Source: Trichomonas vaginalis G3
Taxonomy: Eukaryota > Parabasalia > Trichomonadida > Trichomonadidae
Assembly (NCBI RefSeq): GCF_026262505.1
Contig: NC_067206.1
Span: 248,001 to 312,000 of the forward strand
Length of the DNA: 64,000 nt
Direction: 5' to 3'
Notes under the pieces: generated by a model
What the model saw: only the letters and a program-made list of their open reading frames with translations
Databases searched by the model: none
Told to the model about the DNA's origin: nothing
Program-made: the position numbers and the translations under genes
Part shown: positions 1 to 9,823 of the stretch, one piece after another
How positions within the stretch are numbered: position 1 is the stretch's first letter
Layout of the letters: the number at the start of each line of letters is the position of its first letter

Positions 1-1
1 T

Positions 2-400
2 ACATCTATGGAAGCAAGAGGTCCTCAAGTAATGTTTGGTGTTGGTGCATGGACTCAAATAGTCGACAGGTTTTTGTATTGTGCAAACTCTTCAAAGGAA
101 ACAGGTGGAAGTAAAACGATTTCAGGTGAAAATTTACCTGCGCACAGTCACTACATAGATTTAAGTACATCTCAAGCAGGTTGGCATAAGCATAGATATT
201 GGGATTGGTCAGCAATGACAAAAGGTAAAGGATATGATGTTAAAGACGACGTTCAGTTTGCTATAAATTGTTTCTGGGGTAACACTCAGGGAGATGGAAA
301 CCATACACATCGCGTTTCGGGATATACGCAAACAACGGGACAAAGTAAAGACTACATGCCACCTTACATGACAGTTTACGCATGGTATAGAATTGCTTAG
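2..400 (+). CDS. Phage-tail-fibre/collar-like protein, C-terminal part (Maverick 1)
   Basis: The frame is already open at the left edge of the window and ends at 400, so only the C-terminal ~130 residues are present. They match the end of the 457-residue protein at 43,042-44,415 of element 2. Visible features are a glycine-rich GGSKTISGENLPAHSHY stretch, several His-x-His pairs and the ending MPPYMTVYAWYRIA, all typical of phage short-tail-fibre/collar receptor tips. The 3' end overlaps the convergent integrase gene by 4 bp. The function (host-surface attachment) is inferred from the resemblance only. Confidence 0.6.
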   Translation, partial: TSMEARGPQVMFGVGAWTQIVDRFLYCANSSKETGGSKTISGENLPAHSHYIDLSTSQAGWHKHRYWDWSAMTKGKGYDVKDDVQFAINCFWGNTQGDGNHTHRVSGYTQTTGQSKDYMPPYMTVYAWYRIA

Positions 401-1356
401 TCGTCATGTTCCACTTCTTTAGCATATTCGTCAGGAGTTGTCTTATATTTGTTAGGAACTGTCTTTGAAAGTATACCGCCTTGAACTTTGACAAGTTTGA
501 AACGAGGTCTGGCAATAGTAGTTTTATCTTCTGCTTGCAGTGTGTACATTTTGCCATGTTTGCCTAAAACTTCATAATATTCTCTTGTATACTTTCTTCT
601 ATTTTTACGAACACGAATGTGAGTACCTGTCGAGTTCCCATTGTTGTCATAGTCAATAGTATTTTCATATGGGTCGCGTTTGGGTATTTCTATTTTTACT
701 TTGTCACCTTTCTGAAGTTTGAAGCCCGGCATTCTTTCTTGTTTGTCTCTTTTGACTAAATTATTAAATATATAGTCTTTCTCTAAGTCAGGGTTGTTTT
801 TCATTTCTTCGGGGGAGTGGTTTCCCAAACCTTTTTGTTTACGGCTATTGTAAATATTTAAAACTTGTCTCATCTTTGCCATGGAGAAGTGTCTATATTT
901 GTCGTCATATGACATTTCATTTGCTTCACCACCTTGTGGTTGGTTTAAGTCTCTTAACATTTTTATACAACCGTCAATGACACCAAGAGCAGAATGGTTT
1001 TGGTCGACAATGAAATATTGGTTTACATTTTTTGAACGCAGATAGTTTTTAATATCGTCTGATTTGAAAGAACTTTCACAGTCAGATGTCAGTTTTGTTG
1101 GATGGTATTTGTCAACAAATATTGTCAAAGCAGTTTTCACATCTAAAATATTTTTGGACTGTAATGGTATGGCTTCACAGTATCTTGTGTTTTGACCGAC
1201 AAATATTAGCCAGTATGGTGGTCCATCTGTTCTAACTCTCGGAATGTTTTCCAAGATATCCATAAACCAAGCATTTGGTGTTGAACTAAAGATTTTTACC
1301 ATGAGTGCTTTCTTTGTCGCTTTAGAAACATAGGGGTCCTTGTTTGGATTCGTCAT
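397..1356 (-). CDS. Maverick integrase (retroviral-type rve fold)
   Basis: A 319-residue open frame. The catalytic core carries acidic residues in the usual order: D33 in WFMDILENI, D92 in KLTSDCESSF and D129 in the HSALGVID context. The C-terminal third is basic with an SH3/chromo-like segment (YTREYYEVLGKHGKMYTLQA). Integrases of this type join Maverick ends to target DNA and leave short target duplications. The gene is convergent with the tail-fibre-like gene and divergent from the small glycine-rich protein gene at 1,374. Its element 2 counterpart is at 42,089-43,045. Confidence 0.8.
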   Translation of the reverse strand: MTNPNKDPYVSKATKKALMVKIFSSTPNAWFMDILENIPRVRTDGPPYWLIFVGQNTRYCEAIPLQSKNILDVKTALTIFVDKYHPTKLTSDCESSFKSDDIKNYLRSKNVNQYFIVDQNHSALGVIDGCIKMLRDLNQPQGGEANEMSYDDKYRHFSMAKMRQVLNIYNSRKQKGLGNHSPEEMKNNPDLEKDYIFNNLVKRDKQERMPGFKLQKGDKVKIEIPKRDPYENTIDYDNNGNSTGTHIRVRKNRRKYTREYYEVLGKHGKMYTLQAEDKTTIARPRFKLVKVQGGILSKTVPNKYKTTPDEYAKEVEHDD

Positions 1357-1373
1357 TTTTTACCCTATAAGAA

Positions 1374-1773
1374 ATGGGTTTATTTGGCGCGTTAGCAGGA
1401 GTTGCATCCAGATTTTTGCCCGCAGTGGGAACAATAGCCAGAGGTGCATTTGGAATTGGAAGGAAGATTTTGAGTACATTAGGTATACTGAAAGAGAAAG
1501 CACAACCTATTATACAAACTGTACAGAAAGGTTGGGAGTAGCACGAGATGCAACAAATCTTATTCCAAATCCTGAAACAAGAGAAAAGTTCAAGGATGGA
1601 TGGACAATGTAGGAAGACAAGCAGGAAACTATTATAACAAAGCAAATGACTACTATAACCAAGCAGGACACTATATGGACCAAGGTGAAAGATTCTTTAA
1701 CAGAGGATATAACCATGCACAACAGTGGGTAAACAATAACCAACCTCAACCGCCTCAAACGTGGGGAATGTAA
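1374..1773 (+). pseudogene. Small glycine-rich amphipathic protein (Maverick 1 copy, broken)
   Basis: Counterpart of the 133-residue protein at 41,670-42,071. The start reads MGLFGALAG, a hydrophobic glycine-rich N-terminus, and the end is rich in Asn, Tyr and Gln. The family is not recognised; small membrane-active capsid proteins of adeno-like viruses have similar N-termini, but this is only an analogy. The region starts 17 bp from the divergent integrase ATG, so both probably share one promoter. Confidence 0.5.
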
Positions 1774-1792
1774 AGTTTTTTACTGAGATGAA

Positions 1793-1945
1793 ATGAACAA
1801 TACAGCATTGAGACAAATGGGTTCAAGATGGATTTGTCGGCTTCCAGCAGTTACACAACGTGTTTGTCAAGTTCTTCCTATACCTCAGGAAGTTTTAGAC
1901 CGACTTAAAAAACAACAACAACCAGTTGAAAACAAACCAAACTAA
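1793..1945 (+). CDS. Small unknown protein, 50 residues (Maverick 1)
   Basis: The frame starts MNNTALRQMGSRWICRLPA and ends QQQPVENKPN. A 54-residue version with the same two ends but a different middle lies at 41,486-41,650 in element 2. The upstream sequence TTTTTTACTGAGATGAA directly before the ATG is nearly repeated before the next gene at 1,965, which supports both as real genes. No function recognised. Confidence 0.5.
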   Translation: MNNTALRQMGSRWICRLPAVTQRVCQVLPIPQEVLDRLKKQQQPVENKPN

Positions 1946-1964
1946 AAATTTTTACTGAGATGAA

Positions 1965-2550
1965 ATGACCGAAGAAGTTGAAACGGTAGATTTGACACCA
2001 CAAACAAAAAGTTCAGAACCATTGTCAAAACCTGTCAAAGAACTTACAGATGAAGAGAAAAATTCAATAATAGAAAGTGCCAGGTCTGGAAATACAAACC
2101 CTAACTACAAAGTCACTTTTCATAAAAATGGAACGGCAAGTATCTCAAAAAAGAAACAGACTCTCACAAATAAAATATTGAAGTCTGAAGGAGCTTTCGA
2201 GACAACAGATGGAAAAGTTTACTTCACTGACCAACAGTTCATTATAGAACATCTCATTGACTTAGAGTCGAAATATTCTAAACTTTACAACAAACACAAA
2301 AAGTTGAAAGGAAAACAAAAACAAATGGCATATGATATATTTATGAAGATGTTGACGACACAACTGTTCCTGCAAGTGAAGTAAAGTCAGAGGAACCGAA
2401 AAGTGACGAAAAACCGATAGAAGAAGAAAAACCAAAAACTGAAGATAAACAAAACCAAAGTTTAGTTTCCAAACTAAACCAAGTCAACCTTCATTAGCTG
2501 GTATGGGTTGGCGTCAAAGACTTATGGCAGCAGGCGGTTATGTAAAGTAA
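1965..2550 (+). pseudogene. Unknown charged Maverick protein (Maverick 1 copy, broken)
   Basis: Counterpart of the 194-residue protein at 40,882-41,466. The N-terminal two thirds hold a mixed-charge domain (NYKVTFHKNGTASISKKK) and the C-terminus a Lys/Glu/Pro-rich tail ending GWRQRLMAAGGYVK. It is preceded by TTTTTACTGAGATGAA, the same leader as the gene before it, and sits just upstream of the polymerase gene in the same orientation. Function unknown. Confidence 0.55.
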
Positions 2551-2583
2551 AGAGAAAAAAAATATTTTTTTATTTTTATAAAA

Positions 2584-4731
2584 ATGCCCCCATATAGAAT
2601 GGATAGAAAATCTGCTAGAATAAAAGCAGAGTTGCAAAGTTATGGTTGGAGAGTTTCGAAGAATTTTAAATATAGGAAGGGAAGACCCATAAAAGTCTAT
2701 GACAAATTGTCTGGTCTTCGCTACGAAATGGATTTGGAAACAGCACGTGCAAATTATCCAAACAGACTAGAGAGGTTAGAAGAAGAACGTCTTATGGACA
2801 TGCCTTTCGATGTTAGTGAACCTCAAGTTGAAGGACACGACGGCTTTGCCAGATTCTATTGGAAACATGACGAACAATTGTATCCTTTGAGAAGGAAAAA
2901 AGGAAAAGGTGAAGACACACATGCTCCCATGGAAAGAACAAGATATGCATATGAGAAGTACCGTGAAGTTAGAAGTCAAATTACATCTGGTCGAACCTTT
3001 ACAGTAAACTTTGACGAAGGAAAGAACAAAGAAGGCTTCATGGGAGTACTTGCTGCCATACAAGACGGAAATAAGAAAGGACACAATCTCAGATTGACCA
3101 TAACAGATTTGGATGGTCACATTTACTATGCACATGGCAATGAACAAACAGCCGCAAAACTTCTTGACGCTTTCAAGACTACAAAGAGAGAACAAATGGT
3201 TGACTCCGACTCAGACATTTTGAATGCAATTGAAGAATTGCAAGTGTCAAGTTCGAATGTACCAACCTAACCCTCAAGCAGTCAGACAACATGCTGGATA
3301 CTTCCCGTTCAGAAATAAGTCTGACATTGACTTGACAAGGTATGGAATTTACAATTCAATTGAAACAATTGTCAATGAACCTTGTATTCTTACATGTCTC
3401 AGGAACTCTGGTCTTGTTACAGATGAGAAGATGAAGTATCTTGAGTCATGTGTGAAGACAAGGTACATTCTCAGAGGTCAATTGGCAAAAATTGCACCGT
3501 TGGCAAATGTCAATATCCGAGTCAACATACCTACAGCTAAAGGTTCTTCACATGACGACTATGTTGTTGACTTCAAATTGCCATGGTTGAAGATTGTAAT
3601 TGTCCACAACCACTTCATGTTGAACGAAAGTCTTACAAACCCATTGTTCGGAAAAGGCAAGTGCAACATTGTCAGAGCTGTAAACATTCTTTTCGAGAAA
3701 GGTTTGTTGGAACCAATTCCAGATGACAAGCTGACAGAAACTTTTTACCAAAAGACGAAACAAACTTTTCACTGTTAGCAAGACCAAAAGTTGTTCCAGA
3801 CAAAGTTCTAGTACAAAGAAGTACACAATTCCACAAGGAGTTGGATTGTTCGGATACCAACCTGAACCAGAAGAACTTCCAATGAGGTTGCAAGAACTTC
3901 AAGATGCTATAAACAACTTCCATTGAGACATCCAATTGACGTCAAATTGTATTGGAGAGCATCTAAGTTAGGTCAGAAGGTTTTATATGAAACAGGTTGC
4001 TTCGACGATGTTTATGAGATAACAGGAGAAGTTTCTCAGAAGATAAGAGACTCACTTGAATTTCCACAAACTGGACCAATTGGTTGCGACAAGTTCGACT
4101 CAGATGAAAAGATATACTATGTCGACCTTAACGCTGCGTACATGAGGTTTGTCCAATATATTCGACTGGAATTCCAAACGAAGATGGTGAGTTCCCGGGA
4201 AGGGAACTATACAGTTGGAAAAGTCATACAACAACTGTATGATATTAGGAAAGCTTCAAACCCCAAACTTGCAATGACACTCAAATTGCTTATGAATTCG
4301 ACATGGGGATATTCCATTAAGAAACCTCAAGAGATGAAGAGTAAACATTATGAGAAGGTCGACAACTTTGTTGAAAGGTTTTCTCCTTTTGTTTTGAAGT
4401 ACGAGTTCACTCAAGGTCAAAGTGGCTTAGTAACCACATTAAACCTATTGTCGAACATTGGTCTTAACCTCAGTTCGCAAAGGCAGTCCTTGACAACTAC
4501 AATGAGTTCTTCTCCGAAGTCAAATCGAAAGTCAAGGTTTACTATGAGAACATTGACGCACTCATGACGAACGAAGAAGGGTACAACAAACTCATTGAAA
4601 TGGGAATGGTCGGTGAAAAGATGGGTCAATTCAAATTGGACAAAATTTTCACCGAAGTTCATGTCCTCTCCAAGCGTAAGTACTGGGGCGTTAAAGAAGA
4701 TGGTGAAATAGTTAAACATTGCATGAAATAA
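2584..4731 (+). pseudogene. Protein-primed DNA polymerase B (Maverick 1 copy, broken)
   Basis: The replicative polymerase of the element. Visible family-B signatures are the motif A region YYVDLNAAYM and the motif B region KLLMNSTWGYS. The N-terminal part (MPPYRMDRKSARIKAEL) is basic. An AT-rich leader TTTTTTTATTTTTATAAAA runs directly into the ATG; nearly the same leader precedes the helicase gene, which suggests co-regulation of replication genes. The region is interrupted more than once. Its near-identical counterpart is at 38,710-40,850. Confidence 0.75.
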
Positions 4732-5335
4732 AAAATTTTTATTCGAATTTGAATTAAAATGTGGGAATTCTGGGAACGTGAAAGGCTTATTTACTTGAGG
4801 AACAGGTAAAGGTGGTGGAGGTGGAGGTGGTGGCAACCAGTCCATTTTATATTCCTTCCTAGCTAATTTCCGTTTAATTTCATGGTCGCCCTCGGAGTCT
4901 TTGAATCGGACAGGTCGAGTTACACCATTCTTTGGTCTCAAACTCATATATAACCTGTTTGTCTGTATTTTCGTCGGACTATGGCACGAGACACGAACAT
5001 TGACCAAACGGACAAAAAGTGTCTTTCGGATGGTCAAGCAGCCAATCGCATTCGAGCACCTCGAAGAAGCCTTACGTTCCAAAGAGATCTGGTGCAAGGA
5101 GAGGTCATGAGACTCTACGAGCAGTACATCCTCAATGCTTGGGAGACAAAATCGTCCTTGGATTGGCAATTCTACCAACTCCTCTGGGACGACCTCCTAT
5201 ACAACTGGGATGACGAAAGAGTCCCAATTCAGAGGTCGGGAGCTAATTGTCCAAATTACCCTTAATTTAACCTACTTAATGAACTAAACACCTAAATTTA
5301 CTCGGGTTTCCCCCTAAAATAAAATTTTTTTACTC
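4732..5335. other. Element-specific segment between polymerase and HNH gene (Maverick 1)
   Basis: This stretch differs from the matching place in element 2, where an 85-residue frame lies. It has overlapping frames on both strands, including a 94-residue plus-strand frame at 4,981-5,265 and a minus-strand polyproline run near 4,810-4,845. None is clearly a gene. It is higher in GC than the flanking spacers. It may be a replaced cargo segment. Confidence 0.35.
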
Positions 5336-6019
5336 TTAGAACCACTCGAGGTTCTCCTTACGGTTGTTGAGCTTGTCACCGTCAATGTGTCTGACCCTCG
5401 TCTTCTTGTCTGGATTTGGAACCCATTGCATACCGACAACTTCCCATGGAAATTGAACCGTAATTTCGAAGGGTAAGGTTCAAGTGTCCCAAGTTGTTGA
5501 GGACTGGGTAAGAACCTTGCCGGTCTCCTTGTTGGCGATTTTGTATGGGTAGGGTTGGGAAATTTCATAAGCGTCATCGGCAACAAGGGTTGCCCAAACT
5601 TCCTCTTCGTGTTTCTCTTCTTCCTCTTCTTCTCTTCTTCCTCTTCTTCCTCGAAAATTCCTTCTTGAATTTGGTACTCACGAATTACGGTGTTGGAGGT
5701 TCTGTCCTTTCCGAGTGCCGCCCAGATGGTGTCAATCTCTTCGAAGAAACGGTAGATGAGTTGGGCAAGGTTTTGTTCTCTATTTGTATTGGCGCAAGGT
5801 TTCCGCGAAATCGTTCAGGACTTTCTTATTGGAAGCTTGGTTCGTGAGGACTTCGACTTTGAGATTGGTTATCTCTTCCATAAGACTACTTTGGAGAGTC
5901 TTAATGGTGTTTGACAGATGAGCGTTCAATTGGGCAATTTGAATTTGAACTGGGCGCTTGTCTGACAACCTTGAAAGGACATCTGCCATTGAGTTTGGCT
6001 TCGGTGCTTGTTCGGACAT
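5336..6019 (-). pseudogene. Coiled-coil plus HNH-like protein (Maverick 1 copy, broken)
   Basis: The N-terminal part (MSEQAPKPNSMADVLSRL) is helical and the middle is Glu-rich. The C-terminal end carries the pattern VAIQWVPNPD, then RHIDGDKLNNRKENLEW, characteristic of phage and homing HNH nucleases (HNH_3 type), where His and Asn residues bind metal and DNA. The better-read copy is at 37,681-38,371. Interrupted in this copy. Confidence 0.55.
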
Positions 6020-6051
6020 CGAAAAAATGAAGTGGTTTGAGAATGACGGTT

Positions 6052-6635
6052 TTACTTCAAAAAGCTTGTTATGACGGTTAAGTCATACAACAAGTTTAAA
6101 ATAATATCTTGTTCTTCTTCTGAACGTTTGTTGTCTCTTCCGATAAAAGTTTGGAACATGAGAACCAAAAAACGTTTTTTGAGATTGTGAAAGAGTTCAG
6201 GCAAACGTTCATATTCCGGATATGTTGGAGCAGTTCGAAACATCTGAGCTGACTTTCGGACAAAATTGGGACAATGTCAACAAATTCATCTTTGGTCGGA
6301 CTGCTTGAAGGTAAGTCCCTTACATGTAAGTAGCTCTGGTAAAGTCTTCTCATTTCTGCTAACTTTTGGAGTATAGCTTCGTAGTTTAGAAGTTTTAATT
6401 TTAATTGTCTTATTCCACTCTTGACATCTAAACGGTAACTATCCATGAGGTCAAGAGTAGCTTTGGTAGCTTTAAGTGGAGCTATCTGTTCCTTGACTCC
6501 TGCAATTTTGGTTGCAATTGTGATTTGAGCTCCTTCAAGTTCGCCGTCTATGTCGTTCTCAACGTCTTCAACCATAGCTTGAAACTCTTCATCGGTCCAT
6601 TGAGATTGGTGTGGGACGAATTTAACTTGCTTCAT
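6052..6635 (-). pseudogene. Unknown helical Maverick protein (Maverick 1 copy, broken)
   Basis: Starts MKQVKFVPHQSQWTDEEF, followed by a long predicted helical stretch rich in Ala, Lys and Leu (IAGVKEQIAPLKATKATL) and a C-terminal segment rich in Phe, Leu and Arg. The matching region in element 2 is 37,063-37,648. No family recognised. Confidence 0.45.
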
Positions 6636-6748
6636 TCAAAAATGTTTTTACTCAAAGCGTGCCATGTATATGGCTATAAGAAACTTACCAGAAGGCTTCT
6701 TCTTCACATGCGTAAAAACATAAAAAAAGTGAAGTTAAAATGAGATGT

Positions 6749-7131
6749 TTACTGAACTGGCTGAAGAACTGGCTGAATGTCGCCTTCACAGGTTATGTAG
6801 AACGGCTGACCCGAGAAGTGAAGGAGAGACTGAATTGCCAATTTCAATATGTGGGGGGGGTTCTCCTTGTTTGTATTTTTATCCAAGGACGTTTGTTTAG
6901 GAACTTAACAAGAGCTTCTCTTTTGGCGTCCTTTATGCCATCGTAGGCGTCCCGTCTGGTATTTGAATTGGAATTCCAGTCGAAGTCTCGAGCTGAAGTG
7001 TAGACCTTCCAGAAATACTGGTGAACTTGACCTTGGCTTCATTACCTTGCGCAAGTACTGCTTAACAACTTCATTTATTCTATAAGGTAAACTGCCTCGT
7101 CAAATCCTTCTGGCATTCCGAGTCCTTCCAT
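6749..7131 (-). pseudogene. Unknown small Maverick protein (Maverick 1 copy, broken)
   Basis: Counterpart of the 124-residue frame at 36,402-36,776. Its ATG lies at the edge of the repeat cluster at 7,120-7,395, from which the proline-rich gene at 7,396 departs in the opposite direction. The spacer 6,640-6,748 contains remains of a further short gene (compare 36,834-37,076). No function recognised. Confidence 0.4.
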
Positions 7132-7395
7132 CCGACAGAAAATATTTCCCGACAACTGGAAAAATTTTTCCGGACAAAGGGAAAAATTTTCCTTCCGACA
7201 GGAAAAAATTTTCCAGTTGTCCGTCCGTAAACCATTCAAATTTTCGAAAATTGAGAACTTTTGGTCGAACTTCAGGAAAAGTTCTTCCTTCCGACAGGAA
7301 AAATTTTCCTTCCGACAGGAAAAGTTCTTCCTTCTGGCATTCCGAGTCCTTCCATCCGACAGGAAAAAATTTTCCTTCCGACAGGACACAAACGG
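7120..7395. repeat. Iterated TTCCGACAGGAAAA repeats in a divergent promoter region (Maverick 1)
   Basis: At least six copies or near-copies of CCTTCCGACAGGAAAA separated by T/A runs, with further degenerate copies. Because each unit has TTTTCC on one side and GGAAAA on the other, neighbouring units form imperfect inverted repeats. The cluster sits between two divergent genes and is also present, with different copy number and layout, at 36,205-36,401. It could be an array of binding sites for a regulator or a replication origin; neither is shown. Confidence 0.7.
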
Positions 7396-8101
7396 ATGAC
7401 TGACGTTCCTCTTCCTGAATGCCTTCCAAAGCCAGAAGTACCGAAAGCTACAGAACCTAAAGCACCAGCCCCTGCACCTCAGTTCCAGCAAGTACCTCCA
7501 CCAAATTACTACCAATTTCCACCTCAATGTTACTACCCACCACAAGGCTTCCCGAACTACCCTCCTCCCAACCTAGCCTTACTTCCCCAACCCTTGGATG
7601 TTCCAGCAAGCTCCACCCAGCAATTCCAATCTCAGCAAGCTCCACCCCAGCAGCTCCACCCCAGCAAGCTCCATCCCCACAAGCTCCATCCCAGCAAGCT
7701 CCATCCCAGCAAGCTCCACCCAGCAAGCTCCACCCCAGCAATTCCAATTCCAATCTCAATCGAAGAGAGACCAAGACTTCGAAGAAGGTCTGAACCGCTT
7801 ACGCAAAGAGTATGCTACAGCTCCAATGGAAGATGACAGGCTTTCAGTCTCTTCCCTCAAATCGACCGATTCGACTCGTACCACAGATTCGGTTCGCGAC
7901 CGTGAAGACTACCTCAAGCAGTCTGAGAGACTCTTCATCCTACAATCATTTACAGTTGGAGCTCTCAAGAACATGCGCAATTACGAAGGTCAAACACCAG
8001 CTGGAGACCGCAAAACAGACGTACTCGCAAGAGCCGTCCAGCTCGTCAAGACAAAGACTGAGATAGTCGACTTCATTCTTGCAGCTTGCCCATACAAGTA
8101 A
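7396..8101 (+). CDS. Proline/glutamine-rich Maverick protein (Maverick 1)
   Basis: The ATG follows the repeat cluster and reads MTDVPLPECLPKPE. The N-terminal half is Pro/Gln/Tyr-rich and low in complexity (YYQFPPQ-type runs). The C-terminal half is a conserved charged helical region (QDFEEGLNRLRKEYATAP; DYLKQSERLFIL). The copy at 35,576-36,202 lacks the expanded 15-bp CAGCAAGCTCCATCC-type repeats present here at about 7,600-7,750. An intrinsically disordered structural or scaffold role is possible. The frame may not be intact. Confidence 0.5.
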
Positions 8102-8129
8102 AAAAATAAACAATTACGAGTTAAACTTT

Positions 8130-8330
8130 TTATTCTTTCTTTTCTGAGTTGTTTAGAGCTGGTTTCTCTTGTAGGAGCCTTTCGTACTCTTCCATGGTCA
8201 TGTAATTGCGAATTTGGTACGCAATTCCAGGTTCGTTGTTTTTGAACCTTACGTATGTAACGCTTCCATCCTCCTCGGGGAAGTAAGCTGCTAACATCTG
8301 ACCAAGTTTTCTCGGTGACTCGGAGCTCAT
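8130..8330 (-). CDS. Small unknown protein, 66 residues (Maverick 1)
   Basis: Starts MSSESPRKLGQMLAAYFPEE; the copy at 35,393-35,593 is nearly identical and confirms this start. The sequence before the ATG includes AAAAGTGACATTTTT, a motif shared with two other small Maverick genes. No function recognised. Confidence 0.6.
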   Translation of the reverse strand: MSSESPRKLGQMLAAYFPEEDGSVTYVRFKNNEPGIAYQIRNYMTMEEYERLLQEKPALNNSEKKE

Positions 8331-8371
8331 TAAAAATGTCACTTTTTAAACGTTAAGTTTTTAGTCTTATT

Positions 8372-8566
8372 TTACCCTTTGTTTACCCTTTGTTTGTCAA
8401 GGTAGTATTGGAGTGCAATTTCTCCAAATTCTCTGTGTCGGAGTTCTTCAGCATTTTCCAAGGTGTACCTGGAGAACTCAAAGAAGTTGTCAAGAAGATA
8501 CTGCCATGCTGCTCTTCTGAGTTCGTCGGTATTTTGGAAGTGTTGCACCTTCGAGTCTTCGGACAT
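8372..8566 (-). CDS. Small helical protein, 64 residues (Maverick 1)
   Basis: Starts MSEDSKVQHFQNTDELRRA, rich in aromatic and charged residues. The start is chosen because TCATTTTTTC, close to the host initiator consensus, ends directly at this ATG and because the copy at 35,169 has the same arrangement. Function unknown. Confidence 0.6.
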   Translation of the reverse strand: MSEDSKVQHFQNTDELRRAAWQYLLDNFFEFSRYTLENAEELRHREFGEIALQYYLDKQRVNKG

Positions 8567-8576
8567 GAAAAAATGA
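8567..8576 (-). promoter_or_regulatory. Host-type initiator-like element before a Maverick gene
   Basis: Reads TCATTTTTTC on the minus strand, immediately followed by ATG. It matches the start of the Trichomonas initiator (TCAYTWYTCATTA) and is identical before the matching gene in element 2 (35,159-35,168). It suggests the element uses the host core promoter. Confidence 0.5.
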
Positions 8577-8716
8577 CACTTTTTCATTATATAACTGTTA
8601 TTTTTTTACGAAGAGAACTTTGACACTTCGTCAAAAAAATCCCTAAAATCATATCTTTATACAAAAAAATGAAGAATAACTTTCACTTTTTCTATTAAAC
8701 CGTTTTGGCATTTCTC

Positions 8717-8896
8717 ATGAGTGAGTATAGTTCTGCCGAACCATTGGAAGAGAAGAAGTACCCTTGCTGGCAAAAGACAAAAATAGTTGCCTTAGTTGTC
8801 ATTGCAATTGTACTCGTAATTGAATTCATTGTACTTCTCTTCACGTACATAAAACTCAGCAATGGTATTTGCTTTAAGAAGCTACCATCTTACTAA
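8717..8896 (+). CDS. Small single-pass membrane protein, 59 residues (Maverick 1)
   Basis: Starts MSEYSSAEPLEEKKYPCW, then one strongly hydrophobic segment (about residues 22-46, IVALVVIAIVLVIEFIVLLF) and a short tail ending CFKKLPSY. A near-identical copy lies at 34,946-35,125. The ATG at 8,717 is preferred over an upstream TTG in the same frame; GCATTTCTC precedes it. It may be a virion membrane or host-membrane protein, but the family is not recognised. Confidence 0.6.
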   Translation: MSEYSSAEPLEEKKYPCWQKTKIVALVVIAIVLVIEFIVLLFTYIKLSNGICFKKLPSY

Positions 8897-8915
8897 GACT
8901 AAACACTTACATTTT

Positions 8916-9787
8916 TCAAGCTTGACTTTTTACAATTTGAACTTTGTTCGCGTAGATGTGAATTCTGAAAGAAGTATGAGGGTCTTGTATGACTTTGTAC
9001 TTCTCCCATAGTTCATGTCTGTCAAACTTACCTCCATGGACTCTTTCATAAGTTCCATGAAATCGTCTTCGGACAATCCGGGGAAAAGTACAATGTCAGT
9101 AAGTATTCTCTTTACATCCTTACTTAAACTCTTGGCTGTCTGTACACAAATGACAACTGAGATGTTAAAGTGTCTGAGCTTCTTAAGAATTCGACACATA
9201 TCTTGTTCTCTATTCTTTAACAAAGATGAGAAGCAAAGTCATCTAAGATAAGAAGACATCTATGAGGGTAAGTCTTCCAATCGTAAGATTGCAATTTCTT
9301 CGAAATGTATTCTATCTCTTTCTGTTTGTTTCTGAAGTGTTTCTTCTCTAATATTCTCTGCATTTCCTCATTTGGGTCTTTAAACTTCGAATTTTATACT
9401 CATTTATAGCATTGTACTTCAAAACCCTTCTTTGGTACTTCTTTATCCAATCTAACAACTCAGAGTCTTTATACATACTAACTTAGACTTCTTTATAATA
9501 TCTTTGAACGAATTGACGGTTTGGTCAAATTGACCAGAAGTACTACAAATAACAACTAACTCATAGAATGGGTTCTTCTCATCTAGTTCTTGTTGTTGTG
9601 CAGCCATTTTAAGATAAGTGAAAGTCTTACCCGACCCAGGTGGTGCAATTAGACCTGTTATACCATTCTGAGCAAATAAGAACTTGTCATGTATGGGTTT
9701 TATCTGAGCATTTTCCAACTTCCTCTTGTTCTTGTTTAAAACATTCTCAAATTTTTTGTCAATGTCAGCAAACTTTTTTTCTAACAT
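8916..9787 (-). pseudogene. Genome-packaging ATPase, FtsK/HerA-A32 type (Maverick 1 copy, broken)
   Basis: The Walker A loop APPGSGKT follows the strand GITGLI, as in A32-like packaging ATPases of Polintons, adenovirus-like and large DNA viruses. Downstream are a predicted Walker B region and the sensor-like strand ISVVICVQTAKSLSKDV. The enzyme is expected to pump element DNA into capsids. Counterpart: 34,053-34,926. Interrupted here. Confidence 0.65.
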
Positions 9788-9823
9788 ATTTTTAGAAAAA
9801 TTAAAATTTTTATCTTTTAGAAA

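Noticed and set aside
4417-5178. A 253-codon minus-strand frame with a polyproline run
   Set aside because: Much of it is antisense to the polymerase gene and the start is not supported; only the small part in the element-specific segment could be coding.
7120-7395. CRISPR-like array
   Set aside because: Spacers are only a few A/T-rich bases and repeats are short and partly inverted; no cas genes, and the genome is eukaryotic.
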